DNA of 64,000 bases from JAJPKK01 sp963844635 (GCA_963844635.1 CAWJPD010000003.1:806001-870000); one strand, 5' to 3'. Numbered from the stretch's first letter, positions 47,302-56,629 are shown. The notes: generated by a model from the letters alone, not told the origin. Translations and numbers: made by a program.

Positions 47302-47327
47302 CCCGCGGGCCGGCTCGCAGCCCGCAG
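47302..47327 (-). terminator. Putative terminator of the porin gene
   Basis: Arms CCCGCGGGC and GCCCGCAGG form a GC-rich hairpin about 48 bp past the porin stop on the minus strand, followed by AATTATTTC. The T-tract is weak. Confidence 0.4.
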
Positions 47328-47374
47328 GAAAACAGGAAAACGCGCCGTCGACGCGACCTAATTTGGTGACTGAC

Positions 47375-48232
47375 TTACCGGCCGGTCAGGAACGAGAAAT
47401 CGAGCTTTCCGGTCACTCCCACCCTCACTATATTTTGCTCGTTCTTCACTTGGTTGTTTGCAAGGAAGATGAAAGGTGTTTGCGATGCGGCCATTGCAGG
47501 CGAGATGAACGTTGACGGACCAAAATCAGCGAACAGGTACTCGAGCCTGAGCGTATAATTGGGAGCGAACCTGTATTCCGCGCCTGCACCGACCGTCCAA
47601 CCCCATAAATCCCTGGTCTGAGCTATGGATGCGGAGGCGCCCGGAATTGTGGGGTTAAGGGGACCGCCGGTGGCGGCAGTAGCGCCGGGATTTGGAGAGA
47701 ACGTTGGAGATGCGATATCCTGTTCGAGACTCTCGATGGCAGCGGCTCCGCCGCCCGTCACATAAACGAGAAAGTCCGGAAACGCCATGGCGCCCAGGCG
47801 AGCGCGCAGTGTGCCAAAACTGCGAATGTTAACGGTGTCATTGACGCCGAACGGCGAGACGACCCTCGTCAACGGAGCAATATCGGGTTGCGTCCCCTTA
47901 GCCCAGGACAAGGAATAATCGGCTTCAACGCCGAGGAGGAATGCGCTGCCCCAGAGCACATTATAGCCCGCCATTGCGCCGGCGAAGCCGCCCTTGATGT
48001 TATACGGCGCAACCTCCGACACTCCAGGAAAATTTGAATAAACCGGATCGCCGGAGCCATGCGTGATATAGGTGTCGCCACCCATGCCGCCGCCTTCAAT
48101 GCCGACATAGAAGCCGGACCAATTGTCGACGTAGGGCGGAGGGGCCTTGAACATCGGCATGTCGGCCGCAAAAACTGGCCCCGTCGCTACCCCGATCACA
48201 GCCGCAGCGCCAATCAGCCATACCGATCGCAT
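47375..48232 (-). CDS. Outer-membrane beta-barrel protein (Omp25/RopB-like)
   Basis: 285 residues with a signal peptide (1-22, VFAAD). The mature start MPMFKAPPPYVDNWSGFYVG is typical of rhizobial small porin-like proteins (Omp25/31 family). Alternating beta-strands run to a C-terminal strand ending VRVGVTGKLDFSF. GAGAEYRFAPNYTLRLEYLF is the conserved penultimate block. Probably an 8-stranded barrel with a structural surface role. Confidence 0.88.
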   Translation of the reverse strand: MRSVWLIGAAAVIGVATGPVFAADMPMFKAPPPYVDNWSGFYVGIEGGGMGGDTYITHGSGDPVYSNFPGVSEVAPYNIKGGFAGAMAGYNVLWGSAFLLGVEADYSLSWAKGTQPDIAPLTRVVSPFGVNDTVNIRSFGTLRARLGAMAFPDFLVYVTGGGAAAIESLEQDIASPTFSPNPGATAATGGPLNPTIPGASASIAQTRDLWGWTVGAGAEYRFAPNYTLRLEYLFADFGPSTFISPAMAASQTPFIFLANNQVKNEQNIVRVGVTGKLDFSFLTGR

Positions 48233-48767
48233 CGCTTGTCCCCCCTGGCCTGTTAAGGAAATGCTAAAGATTGCGATGCCATCTTGTCAAATCGCCCGCG
48301 AGGAGCATTCCCGGTGGGAAAACCCGCTGCCGCCCCGCGAAACGTGGCGGAGTTTGGCATTGAACAGGCGCGGCCGCCGTCAGAATATTGCTGATATATC
48401 CAATCTTTATGTCGCTTCCTGAATGCTGCTTGCGTGCCCGCCGGCAGCCGGGCCACGCGCATGACCTTCGTTCCGGGAGCCAAGTCACGCATTGTCCCGC
48501 TGTTGAATTTCTTGGCGGTGTTGCAAATGTGACACAAAGAAGGCGGCTCCGATTGGGGAAAATAAGGGGAGCAGGGGCGAAATCCGTGCTCGCAACGACA
48601 CTGAATATGGATTCCCATCGATTCCCTCCGCCTGACCGCAACCGGACTTGGACCAGACCTCGACCCACCCTTCATTCCGGCCCGTGAGAATTTTCGTGCT
48701 ACGCCTCTCTGCGGCCGAGCGGCGGCTTCAAGAACACGCCGGTTTCGGCCGCATGGGAGGATACACA
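48233..48767. other. Divergent intergenic stretch without recognised gene
   Basis: About 535 bp between the porin gene (minus) and the hydrolase gene (plus). Open frames on either strand lack ribosome-binding sites and family features. Promoters for both neighbours must lie here but none is distinct. Confidence 0.45.
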
Positions 48768-49790
48768 ATGCAGAATGAATTCCGCCTCGCGTCACGATCG
48801 ATCAGCCGCCGAAGTGTGCTCGGCGTCGCCGCAACGGGTGGGGCGAGTGTGGTGCTGCCCTCCGAGCATGCTTTTGCCGATGCATGCCGCCTCGGCCCAG
48901 AGCCTCATGAACGCGGGCCGCTCGTGTTCATGGATTACGACCAAGTCGAACTCGATGCAGCCTATAACAATTCCTCGTATGAGCCGCTTATGGGACAGGT
49001 CGGCGACCGCCTCCGGTCGGCAAGCGAGATCGCTCGCGCGCGACTCGGCGAACCCCGGCGCCTTGCCTATGGCCCGACCGCCAACGAAAGGCTCGACATC
49101 TACGATGCGGGGCGCGAGGGGGGGCCGATCTTCGTCTACATTCATGGCGGCACGTGGCGCACCGGCTCGGCGCGACGCAGCGCCTATGCCGCGGAGTTGT
49201 TTGTCGATCGCGGCGTCCACTACATCGCGCTCGATTTTGTGAACGTGCTCGAGGCCGGCGGTGATCTCCGCATCATGGCCGACCAAGTGCGACGGGGCAT
49301 CGCCTGGGTCCACCGCAACGCCGCGAGTTTCGGCGGCGACCACGACCGGCTCTTCATCGGTGGACATTCGTCGGGCGGCCATCTCTGCGGGGTCGCTCTT
49401 GCCACCGACTGGGAGAAAGATTTTGGCCTGCCGCCCAACACCATCCGCGGCGGATTGTGCATGAGCGGCATGTACGATTTGCGACCGGTGCGTCTGTCGT
49501 GGCGGCGCAGCTACATCGATTTCGATGATGCGATGGAGCACGCCATGAGCCCGATCCGTCACCTGGATCAGGTTCGCGCGGCCATAAGTGTCACCTACGG
49601 CACGTTTGAGACGCCGGAATTCCAGCGTCAAGGGCGTACCTTCGCTGCCGCGCTTAAGACGGCCGGCAAACAGGTGAAGTTGATCGAGGCGCAGAACTAT
49701 GCCCACCTCGAAATTGAAGAATCGCTTGGCAATCCTTACGGCGCCAATGGTCGCGCCGCGATCGAGATGATCGACCTCCCGAGAACTTGA
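48768..49790 (+). CDS. Alpha/beta hydrolase, arylformamidase-like, TAT-exported
   Basis: 340 residues (GGGAGG upstream). Twin-arginine-type leader (SRRSVLGVAATGGAS). The hydrolase core has the oxyanion motif YIHGGTWRTGS, the nucleophile elbow GGHSSGGHLCG (Ser near residue 202), and the catalytic His in NYAHLEIEES. The N-terminal MDYDQVELDAAYNN resembles kynurenine formamidase-like esterases. The substrate is uncertain and periplasmic location is inferred from the leader. Confidence 0.82.
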   Translation: MQNEFRLASRSISRRSVLGVAATGGASVVLPSEHAFADACRLGPEPHERGPLVFMDYDQVELDAAYNNSSYEPLMGQVGDRLRSASEIARARLGEPRRLAYGPTANERLDIYDAGREGGPIFVYIHGGTWRTGSARRSAYAAELFVDRGVHYIALDFVNVLEAGGDLRIMADQVRRGIAWVHRNAASFGGDHDRLFIGGHSSGGHLCGVALATDWEKDFGLPPNTIRGGLCMSGMYDLRPVRLSWRRSYIDFDDAMEHAMSPIRHLDQVRAAISVTYGTFETPEFQRQGRTFAAALKTAGKQVKLIEAQNYAHLEIEESLGNPYGANGRAAIEMIDLPRT

Positions 49791-49958
49791 GCCGCGGGCC
49801 TTCGCGTTTCCGCACACGATCTGCCATCGCGCAGGCTCGTCGATGCGGGCCCGGAGGGCGGGAAGGGCCGGTCGCTCGCCGCGTTATAGGTGCTTGAGGG
49901 GAAGGTGAGCGCAGCGAAACCGCCTGCGCGCCGGATTCCGCGACCGACGGAGGCAGGG

Positions 49959-51566
49959 ATGGGGATACTCCACTCCGTGATCGACCGATCGGGCGCGGAA
50001 TGGCAAGGCAATGCCGCGCGCATGGGCGAACTCGTCGAGGAACTCGCCGCACGACGTGCCGAGGCCGCTCAAGGCGGGCCTGCGCGCGCTCGCGAGCGGC
50101 ATGTTGCGCGGGGCAAGTTTTTGCCGCGACAGCGGGTCCTGCGATTGATCGACCCGGGCAGCCCCCTGTTGGAATTGTCGCCGCTTGCAGCAAACGGCAT
50201 GTACAAGGATTCTATTCACGGTGCGGGGCTGATCACCGGCATCGGCCGGGTGGAGGGAACGGAATGCGTGATCGTTGCGAATGACGCCACGATCAAGGGT
50301 GGTACCTATTATCCGATGACAGTCAAAAAACATCTGCGCGCCCAGGAGATCGCGCTCGAAAATCGCCTCCCGTGCATTTATCTCGTCAATTCCGGAGGCG
50401 CCAACTTGCCGCGACAGACCGATGTGTTTCCCGACCGCGAGCATTTTGGCCGCATTTTTTATAATCAAGCCAATCTGTCCGCCGCTGGCATCGCCCAGAT
50501 TGCCGCAGTCATGGGGTCGTGCACGGCGGGGGGCGCTTACGTCCCCGCGATGTCCGACGAGACCATCATCGTTCGCAACCAGGGCACGATTTTCCTCGGC
50601 GGCCCGCCCTTGGTCAAAGCGGCAACCGGCGAGGTCGTGACCGCGGAGGACCTTGGAGGTGCCGAAGTTCATGCTCGCCGCTCCGGCGTCGCTGATTACC
50701 TGGCTGCTGACGACGCCGACGCGCTCGCGATTTGCCGGCGAATTGTCGGCAATCTCAACATGCGCAAGCGTAGCGATCTCGCGCGCACGGCGCCGCGTCC
50801 TCCCGCCGTCGACGTGTCCGAGCTCGACGGTATCGTGCCCGCCGATCCGAAGCGCCAGCTGGATATTCGCGCGGTCATCGCGCGCCTGGTCGACGCCTCC
50901 GAGTTCGACGAGTTCAAGGAGCTCTACGGCACCACACTGGTGACCGGCTTCGGTAACATTGAAGGTATTCCGGTTGGAATCGTCGCCAATGCCGGCATCC
51001 TGTTCTCCGAGTCCGCGCTCAAGGGCGCGCATTTCATCGAACTGTGTTGCCAACGCCGCTTGCCGCTGCTGTTTCTGCAGAACATCACAGGGTTCATGGT
51101 CGGCAGCCGCTACGAGGCCGGTGGTATCGCCAAGGACGGCGCCAAAATGGTGACCGCGGTTGCCTGCGCGCGGGTGCCAAAAATCACCGTGATCGTCGGC
51201 GGCTCCTACGGAGCTGGCAATTATTCGATGTGCGGGCGCGCCTACGGACCGCGCTTCCTGTTCACGTGGCCGAATGCGCGCATCTCCGTGATGGGCGGTG
51301 AGCAGGCCGCAAGCGTTCTCGCGACTGTGAAGCGGGAAAATATCGAGGCCGCGGGCGGCGCGTGGTCGGAAGCCGAGGAGCGGGATTTCAAGCAGCCGAT
51401 CCGCGAACAATACGAGGTGGAGGGAAGCCCCTATTTCGCAACCGCCCGCCTTTGGGACGACGGTATTATTGCGCCGTCGGAAACGCGACGGGTGCTCGCG
51501 CTCGCCTTGTCCGCAACGTTAAATGCACCGATCCCGGAAAGTCGGTTCGGCGTGTTCCGGATGTGA
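49959..51566 (+). CDS. mccB: Acyl-CoA carboxylase carboxyltransferase (methylcrotonoyl-CoA carboxylase beta-type)
   Basis: 535 residues from the ATG at 49959 (GGAGGCAGGG upstream); this is the standard MCC beta length. Two crotonase-fold halves: GIGRVEGTECVIVANDATIK, PCIYLVNSGGANLPRQTDVF, AVMGSCTAGGAYVPAMSDE, then LLFLQNITGFMVGSRYEAGG and MCGRAYGPRFLFTWPNARIS with MGGEQAASVL. It moves carboxyl from biotin to an acyl-CoA in leucine or branched-chain breakdown. The biotin-carrying alpha subunit gene, usually adjacent, is absent here. Confidence 0.88.
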   Translation: MGILHSVIDRSGAEWQGNAARMGELVEELAARRAEAAQGGPARARERHVARGKFLPRQRVLRLIDPGSPLLELSPLAANGMYKDSIHGAGLITGIGRVEGTECVIVANDATIKGGTYYPMTVKKHLRAQEIALENRLPCIYLVNSGGANLPRQTDVFPDREHFGRIFYNQANLSAAGIAQIAAVMGSCTAGGAYVPAMSDETIIVRNQGTIFLGGPPLVKAATGEVVTAEDLGGAEVHARRSGVADYLAADDADALAICRRIVGNLNMRKRSDLARTAPRPPAVDVSELDGIVPADPKRQLDIRAVIARLVDASEFDEFKELYGTTLVTGFGNIEGIPVGIVANAGILFSESALKGAHFIELCCQRRLPLLFLQNITGFMVGSRYEAGGIAKDGAKMVTAVACARVPKITVIVGGSYGAGNYSMCGRAYGPRFLFTWPNARISVMGGEQAASVLATVKRENIEAAGGAWSEAEERDFKQPIREQYEVEGSPYFATARLWDDGIIAPSETRRVLALALSATLNAPIPESRFGVFRM

Positions 51567-51671
51567 AGGGAGACCCGAGGAGCCCGTCGAAGGCGGTGAG
51601 GGGGGAGGTTGTTCTCAAACACGGCGACGCCGTTGTGCGTCAATCGCCCCCTCCGGCTCTCTGCGTTCGCC

Positions 51672-51697
51672 TTATCCCCCGCAACCGGGGGAGGAAA
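51672..51697. terminator. Putative bidirectional hairpin between convergent genes
   Basis: TCCCCCG/CGGGGGA arms around GCAAC between the carboxylase (ends 51566, plus) and MAPEG (ends 51713, minus) genes. No convincing T-tract on either strand, so the role is tentative. Confidence 0.3.
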
Positions 51698-51712
51698 AAG
51701 AGAAATGGGCCA

Positions 51713-52099
51713 TCAGATCAGCCGGGTGAAGATCAGCAAGAGCCCGGCAATTGAAACCGCCCATACCGCCGTGCGCACCCAAGGGATTCCGACGATATAA
51801 ACAAGGGCATATGCGCACCTTGCCCAGAAAAAAAGCTGTGCCCCCAAACCGGTCAACTCGTCATCCCGGTTGGCGATTTCGAGCGCCAGGACGAGGATGG
51901 CGAACATCAGCAGGAATTCAAGCATGTTTTTGTAGGCACGCTGTGCTCGACCCGCCCAGCCCGTCATCGGCTGCAGGTTCTCGCGGTTGCCGACGAGCCT
52001 CGGCACCCCGACCTCCAGTGCGGCTGCCAAAGCGGCGATCAACATTTGCACGAAGGCGAGCGCCGTGGACCAGATGAGCAAGGTAAGTTCGAGCGACAT
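51713..52099 (-). CDS. MAPEG-family membrane protein
   Basis: 128 residues with four predicted membrane helices and the MAPEG core NLQPMTGWAGRAQRAYKNML, where the Arg/Asn residues bind glutathione in family members. May act in glutathione-linked or eicosanoid-like membrane chemistry; substrate unknown. The start at 52099 opens MSLELTLLIWSTALAF. Confidence 0.82.
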   Translation of the reverse strand: MSLELTLLIWSTALAFVQMLIAALAAALEVGVPRLVGNRENLQPMTGWAGRAQRAYKNMLEFLLMFAILVLALEIANRDDELTGLGAQLFFWARCAYALVYIVGIPWVRTAVWAVSIAGLLLIFTRLI

Positions 52100-52403
52100 T
52101 CGCGGTCATCCTTCCTGAGTTTGTGCAGCTTGGGCCTCCATGGCCCGCGGAGCGTCTGGTAATGCGGCTTGGCGCCTGCCGCCCCATCCTGAAGGTCTCC
52201 GCGGCTTCGGCGATCACGAGTACCCTGCTGTATACGCCGGTAGAGTCCAAAGCGGGGGCGCACGCCGAGCGACCACATTGCGGTGCCCAGCCCCTCCGCG
52301 GTTTGGCGCCTTCTTTGCGTGATGGGATCGCAACCTCTGGCGAACTGAGCGGTTATCCAGGAGCATCGGTGGGATGGATCGCGGAGTTTGCGAGGAGTTC
52401 GTC
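52100..52403. other. Intergenic stretch without recognised gene
   Basis: About 304 bp between divergent genes. Nothing recognised beyond short frames. Confidence 0.4.
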
Positions 52404-52652
52404 ATGACGTTCAGAGTTTATAGCGGGCCGCAGGGCGCTGAGACCCCGTCGCCGCTTGAAAAGGAACGCCTCCTGTTCAAGGAATTCCCAAGTCTTGACG
52501 AGGCCTTGTCGTGGGCTGGGCACGTGAAGAATACCGGACGCACGGCGCTGCTGATCGAAGACGAGGCGAGTGGGACGCGTTTCGACAAGCGCGCCATTGC
52601 CGTGGAACTCAACCATCGTTCGGCGCGAAGCGTCCGCGAGGCCTCGCACTAG
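52404..52652 (+). CDS. Small conserved hypothetical protein
   Basis: 82 residues with a GAGGAG site before the ATG. Soluble and mixed alpha/beta: MTFRVYSGPQGAETPSP, LLFKEFPSLDEALSWAGHV, ALLIEDEASGTRFDKRAI. Such short proteins occur in Bradyrhizobium relatives without known function. Its stop codon TAG is supplied by the first bases of the adjacent family A repeat. Confidence 0.65.
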   Translation: MTFRVYSGPQGAETPSPLEKERLLFKEFPSLDEALSWAGHVKNTGRTALLIEDEASGTRFDKRAIAVELNHRSARSVREASH

Positions 52653-52752
52653 AGCGGGATGCGTCTACCTTAAATCGCTTCCCCCTCGCATCTCTTTGAT
52701 TTTACGCATGATGTTTGTACGAAAAGTCTGCAACTTTTCGGCATCATGCGGT
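52651..52752. repeat. Interspersed palindromic repeat family A, copy 10
   Basis: AGAGCGGGATGCGTCTACC to CGGCATCATGCG, overlapping the TAG stop of the preceding gene. Confidence 0.85.
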
Positions 52753-52786
52753 ACCGAATTCCCTGCCGTCAGCAGGTCGAGGCGTT

Positions 52787-53488
52787 CTACCGGATGACGT
52801 GATAGACGCGCGCATCATAGAGCGCCCCCAGAGTCGGGCCGATCTTCTCGCGGAACTCTTTGGTTCCGGCGTGTTTGATATGCGCTTCGTAGGCTTCCCG
52901 GTTCGCCCAAACCTCGTTCAGGTTGAAGTGATTGAGCCGATTGGCCTGTTCCCACACTTCGAAGCGTTCCGCCCCCGGCTCCTTGCGGCTTTCTTCGGTC
53001 AGCTTGTTCAGCATGACGATAGCGGGGTCCTTGGTGTTGCCGGTTACGTCCACGTGGGTGATGACGTAGGTGGCCCCAGGCGTCACCTCCGGCTTCTCGG
53101 GCCCCCCACCTACGTTAAGGCCGGGCCGTTGGTCATAATGACCAGTCTCAATCGACTTGAGGTCCGCACGCAATTGCGTCATCGCCGGGCCGCCGGCGTG
53201 GATGTTGAATGCCCTAGCGTCCCGCCAGACCTCGAGGATAGCGAAATGGCTTTGCCAATCGTCGCGTTGCAGCACCTCGTAACGGACATTGCCCTGCTCT
53301 TTGCGGCTCGCATCAGCAGCGTCCTTGAGGAGTTTCGCCGCCGCGGCCGTCTCAGACGCCCCCACTTCAATGAATGTGACGACGAAGGCCGCACCTTCGT
53401 CCTGTTGGGCCCGCTGAGCTTGCACCAGGTCGGGAGCGACAAGGCAAGCGCTGAGGGAGACGATCGCGAGCAGCATTCTGCGCCGCAT
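52787..53488 (-). CDS. Exported protein with two ABM (antibiotic biosynthesis monooxygenase-like) domains, copy 1
   Basis: 233 residues with a signal peptide (1-24, LVQAQ). Two ABM-type ferredoxin-like domains: the first has VVTFIEVGASETAAAAKLLK and FAILEVWRDARAFNIHAGG; the second has YVITHVDVTGNTKDPAIVML and RFEVWEQANRLNHFNLNEVW. The ABM family includes small cofactor-free monooxygenases such as YgiN. Paralogous to the gene at 53764, which it follows on the minus strand. Confidence 0.83.
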   Translation of the reverse strand: MRRRMLLAIVSLSACLVAPDLVQAQRAQQDEGAAFVVTFIEVGASETAAAAKLLKDAADASRKEQGNVRYEVLQRDDWQSHFAILEVWRDARAFNIHAGGPAMTQLRADLKSIETGHYDQRPGLNVGGGPEKPEVTPGATYVITHVDVTGNTKDPAIVMLNKLTEESRKEPGAERFEVWEQANRLNHFNLNEVWANREAYEAHIKHAGTKEFREKIGPTLGALYDARVYHVIR

Positions 53489-53763
53489 GTCTTGTTCCTC
53501 CGAGATTTAATGATCCGGTGACGATGGTCGCGGCTGCTTGGTCCGAGCGGGCCGACAGGTGACGAACGGGAAGGCGGCGTCACCGCCAACCGCCTGCCGC
53601 GACTTCACCGTTCATTGCACCATTCCGGGGCTGAGCCGTTCACCGAAGCCCAACGGCGAGAACCTGGATTCCGGCAGTGGTACTGACGCCGGATTCCGGG
53701 TTCGCCTTCGCCGGCTCCGGCGCCCTGGAAGGACGCCGATAGCGATAAATGCAGCCGTCCTGC

Positions 53764-54458
53764 TCACTGGATTTCGCGATAGAGCCGCTGATCATAAAGT
53801 GCGCCGGCCATCGCCCCAAGCTTGTCGCGAAACTCACGGGTATCGGCCTTGGCCGCCTCGGCATCGAGCGCGGCCACATCCTTCCACACTTCGACGAATG
53901 TGAAGTGATTGGTCCGATTGTTCTGCTGCCATACTTCAAAGTCCTCGAACCCCGGCTCCTTGCGCGCATCCTCTGCCAGTTTCTTGAACATCGCGATGGC
54001 GGCATCCCGCCGTGGCGGAATCACGTCGACATGGGTGAGGACGAAAAGCGCGCCTCGCGTCGGTTTTGCCCCTGATGGTCCAACGGTCGGAACGCTTGGC
54101 CGCTCGTCATAGTAGCCGGTCATGACCGGCTTCAGCTTGTCGCGGAACTGCTTGACCGCCGCGCCGTTCAGATGCGCTGAAGCTTCGCTGGGATTGCTCC
54201 ACCCTTCCAGGATCGCGAAACGCGTGGTGCGGTCGTTCTCTTGAAGAATGTCGAAGCGTTGATTGCCGGCTTCCTTGCGGCTCTCCGTCGCCAATTGCTT
54301 GAGAAGCATTTCCGCCTCGCCGCGGCCGGACGGAACGACTTCGACGTAAGTGACAGCCAGCGTCGCCGGCTCCGGCGGCGGCTGCCCCTGGCCCGTGCCG
54401 CCGGAGCAAGCAATGCCAGCATCGCCGCGGTGAACACCGCCCCATACAAGGTTTTCAT
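53764..54458 (-). CDS. Exported protein with two ABM domains, copy 2 (one frameshift)
   Basis: About 230 residues. The ATG at 54458 opens a signal peptide (MKTLYGAVFTAAMLALLAPA). A break near 54388, at GGGCCAGGGG, moves to the frame LAVTYVEVVPSGRGEAEMLL, FAILEGWSNPSEASAHLNG, LFVLTHVDVIPPRRDAAIAM, FEVWQQNNRTNHFTFVEVW. Same two-domain layout as the neighbour at 52787, so the pair arose by tandem duplication on top of an older internal duplication. Confidence 0.75.
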
Positions 54459-54702
54459 CTTTTTTGGCTCCTTGGAATACTTGGAAATTGCACCGTGCGT
54501 CCGCAGTCTCGGGCAGCAAAACCTATCGCCGGCGGCCGCATCAGGTCAAATCATAAAGCGGCGCCGCTCGATCGGTGGAAACCTGATGCGTCGAAAGCGG
54601 CGGCTCTGACGCGCGGCCAATGCAGGTGGCAAAGAGCGCCCCCGACAATCGATGTGCAGATGCGGGCGCCGCCTCCCGCGATGTTGACGGCCTGCGATCA
54701 AC

Positions 54703-54737
54703 GAAAAATTACGGGCGAGGCTTCCCGCCTCGCCCGT
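54703..54737 (-). terminator. Intrinsic terminator of the MBL-fold gene
   Basis: Near-perfect hairpin ACGGGCGAGGC / GCCTCGCCCGT (54711-54737) about 42 bp past the stop codon at 54779 on the minus strand, followed on that strand by AATTTTTC. One of the clearest terminators in the window. Confidence 0.75.
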
Positions 54738-54778
54738 GCCAACTCGCCAATCATTAAGCGATGAGAAGCGCTTCGTTC

Positions 54779-56314
54779 TCAGCCGCCATCCCCAGCAGCG
54801 GGCGCCCGTGCGGCGACCGGCCCGACGATGCGTTCGAAGTCGGCGTTCCCACCGGGATTGCCGTGGATCGGCACATGCTGCGCGACGTCGAGCTTCAGCC
54901 GTTTCACGTTTCTGAACAGCACGACTGCGTTCTCGTTGACGTTTTGAAGATTTCCGCCTGCGGGCGGCGGTCCATAGAGGTCGGCGTTGACCAGGATCTT
55001 CGATTGCGGAAGGTACGCAATCAACATATCGGCGGCGTGGTTGAGTCCGTCGACGTGATAGAGCTCGATCGTCTGCGTTCCGTCGCCGATCGAGTATCGG
55101 TCGGCGAAGGTCTGCAGCGCAAGTGTGCCTGGACCTGTCTTGGCGAACGGGAATTTCGACAACCGGTCGGGTTCGAGAGTCCGCGACTGCGGCGCAAGAA
55201 CCACGTTCTGGTAGAAATCCTTGTCTCGTTCGTCCGCGATCACGGTCGCGCCTTCCGCCACGAAGGCGCGGATGCCGCCGCTGTGATCCCAATGATGATG
55301 CGTGCTGACGAGATAGCGGATCGGCTTGTTGGGAATGACCTTGTGCGTCTCCGCGATCACCGCGTTCGAACGTTCGTCGTTCAACGGCCCTTCGATGACC
55401 GTGATGAAGTCCTTGTATTCGACCGCCAGGCTATTGTGCGAGCCGCCACCGATCAGCCATACGCCGTCGGCCAACTTCTGCGAGGTGACGCGGACTTGCT
55501 GAGCGGGCGCGTTGCGCACGTTATCCGGCACTGCTACGCCGGCATCTCCGGAATTCACCTTTGCATCGGTCACGCGCACGTCAAACCAGTTGCGTCCTGC
55601 CGGTTGGAGAGTGGAGTCACCCTGGTGCGCATGGATATGGAACGGGAACTTGGTGCCGTTGCCCACATCCTTCCAGTCGGTATAGCGGACCTCGATCGCC
55701 ATGTCGCCCAGCAACGGATTGGGGAACGTCGTGATCACCCGGTCCAGCAGGTTATTGTCGCCGAACTCGCCGGTGATCCAATATTTTCCAGCAGAAAAGC
55801 CGACAACCTTCATCGTCTTGTCGAGACGGTTGAAATACCGCGTCTCAAGAGTCGCGTCGTTCGCGGCAAGCGCAGCCTTGATGAATCCGTAAGGGCTGAT
55901 GGTGATCATGAACTGGCGAAGTTCGGCAGCGCCCGGCTGGGGATTAGGTTGCCCTTGCCCATTCAAATTCCAGGCGTAGTTGCCGCTCACGAACTCCGTC
56001 GAGTGCGGCTGGGCGAGACCACCGCCACGGTCTTTCTTGGCCACATCAACCGAATAGTCCTCCTTCGAAGACTTGCTGCCGTAATCAACCGTGTTCGTAT
56101 AGGAGGTCATCGGCGCCCGCGGCCAATCACCGTTGGGGTCGAAACTCTGTCCGACATACCGCATGGTGCCGCTGCCCGAGTAGGTAACGGACCTCACGCC
56201 GCCGGCGCCCATCGCTTTGTCGGCGGTTTGGAGAAAGCTCTTGGCATCTTGCGCTGCAACGGGCGACACCATGGCCGCCGACATCAGCAGGAGCCAAGTC
56301 AACTTTGTATTCAT
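54779..56314 (-). CDS. Exported MBL-fold metallo-hydrolase with N-terminal beta domain
   Basis: 511 residues with a signal peptide (1-21, SPVAAQ). The N-terminal half (about 22-260) is a lipoprotein-carrier-like beta domain. The C-terminal half is a metallo-beta-lactamase fold with the zinc motif STHHHWDHSGGIR (near residue 335), a later DGLNHAADMLIAYLP block and HVPIHGNPGG. Exported; substrate unknown. It precedes the two ABM-domain genes on the same strand, but a terminator separates them. Confidence 0.83.
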   Translation of the reverse strand: MNTKLTWLLLMSAAMVSPVAAQDAKSFLQTADKAMGAGGVRSVTYSGSGTMRYVGQSFDPNGDWPRAPMTSYTNTVDYGSKSSKEDYSVDVAKKDRGGGLAQPHSTEFVSGNYAWNLNGQGQPNPQPGAAELRQFMITISPYGFIKAALAANDATLETRYFNRLDKTMKVVGFSAGKYWITGEFGDNNLLDRVITTFPNPLLGDMAIEVRYTDWKDVGNGTKFPFHIHAHQGDSTLQPAGRNWFDVRVTDAKVNSGDAGVAVPDNVRNAPAQQVRVTSQKLADGVWLIGGGSHNSLAVEYKDFITVIEGPLNDERSNAVIAETHKVIPNKPIRYLVSTHHHWDHSGGIRAFVAEGATVIADERDKDFYQNVVLAPQSRTLEPDRLSKFPFAKTGPGTLALQTFADRYSIGDGTQTIELYHVDGLNHAADMLIAYLPQSKILVNADLYGPPPAGGNLQNVNENAVVLFRNVKRLKLDVAQHVPIHGNPGGNADFERIVGPVAARAPAAGDGG

Positions 56315-56629
56315 GACGGATCCTCCCTGGTAATTCGCGAACTCAATACTGAATCTCTGACGCAGGCAAGCCGAATTTCGGGGCTTGTTTCAGTGCGGAT
56401 ATCGTACGGAACTTCTCCAAAAGCGGCAGGGGAACGCCCGCGACCTTCAATCCAAGTGCCGAGGCGGTCGCCGCCAAACCGATATTTCGGGAGGAAGACT
56501 CGAGCGCAGTTTCATTTTTGAAACGCAGCTTGAACGCGAACTCTCAGCGACGTGTTTTCGGGATCCTTCGCGCGATTTGTGTGCGCATGCAGGCGCGGCT
56601 TCCAAATAAAGCGGGTATCATCGTTCTAA
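56315..56629. other. Intergenic stretch left of the IS1380-type element
   Basis: About 315 bp between the MBL-fold gene start and the insertion sequence. No gene was recognised; the MBL gene promoter presumably lies near 56330-56400. Confidence 0.4.

Noticed and set aside
49884..51410. Minus-strand open frame of 508 codons opposite the carboxylase gene
   Set aside because: Antisense shadow of a clear acyl-CoA carboxylase; no family features or ribosome-binding site.
54761..56521. Long plus-strand open frame of 586 codons opposite the MBL-fold gene
   Set aside because: It is antisense to a gene with signal peptide and zinc motif. Its translation is His/Arg/Asp-rich without domains, as expected from GC-rich codon bias on the opposite strand.
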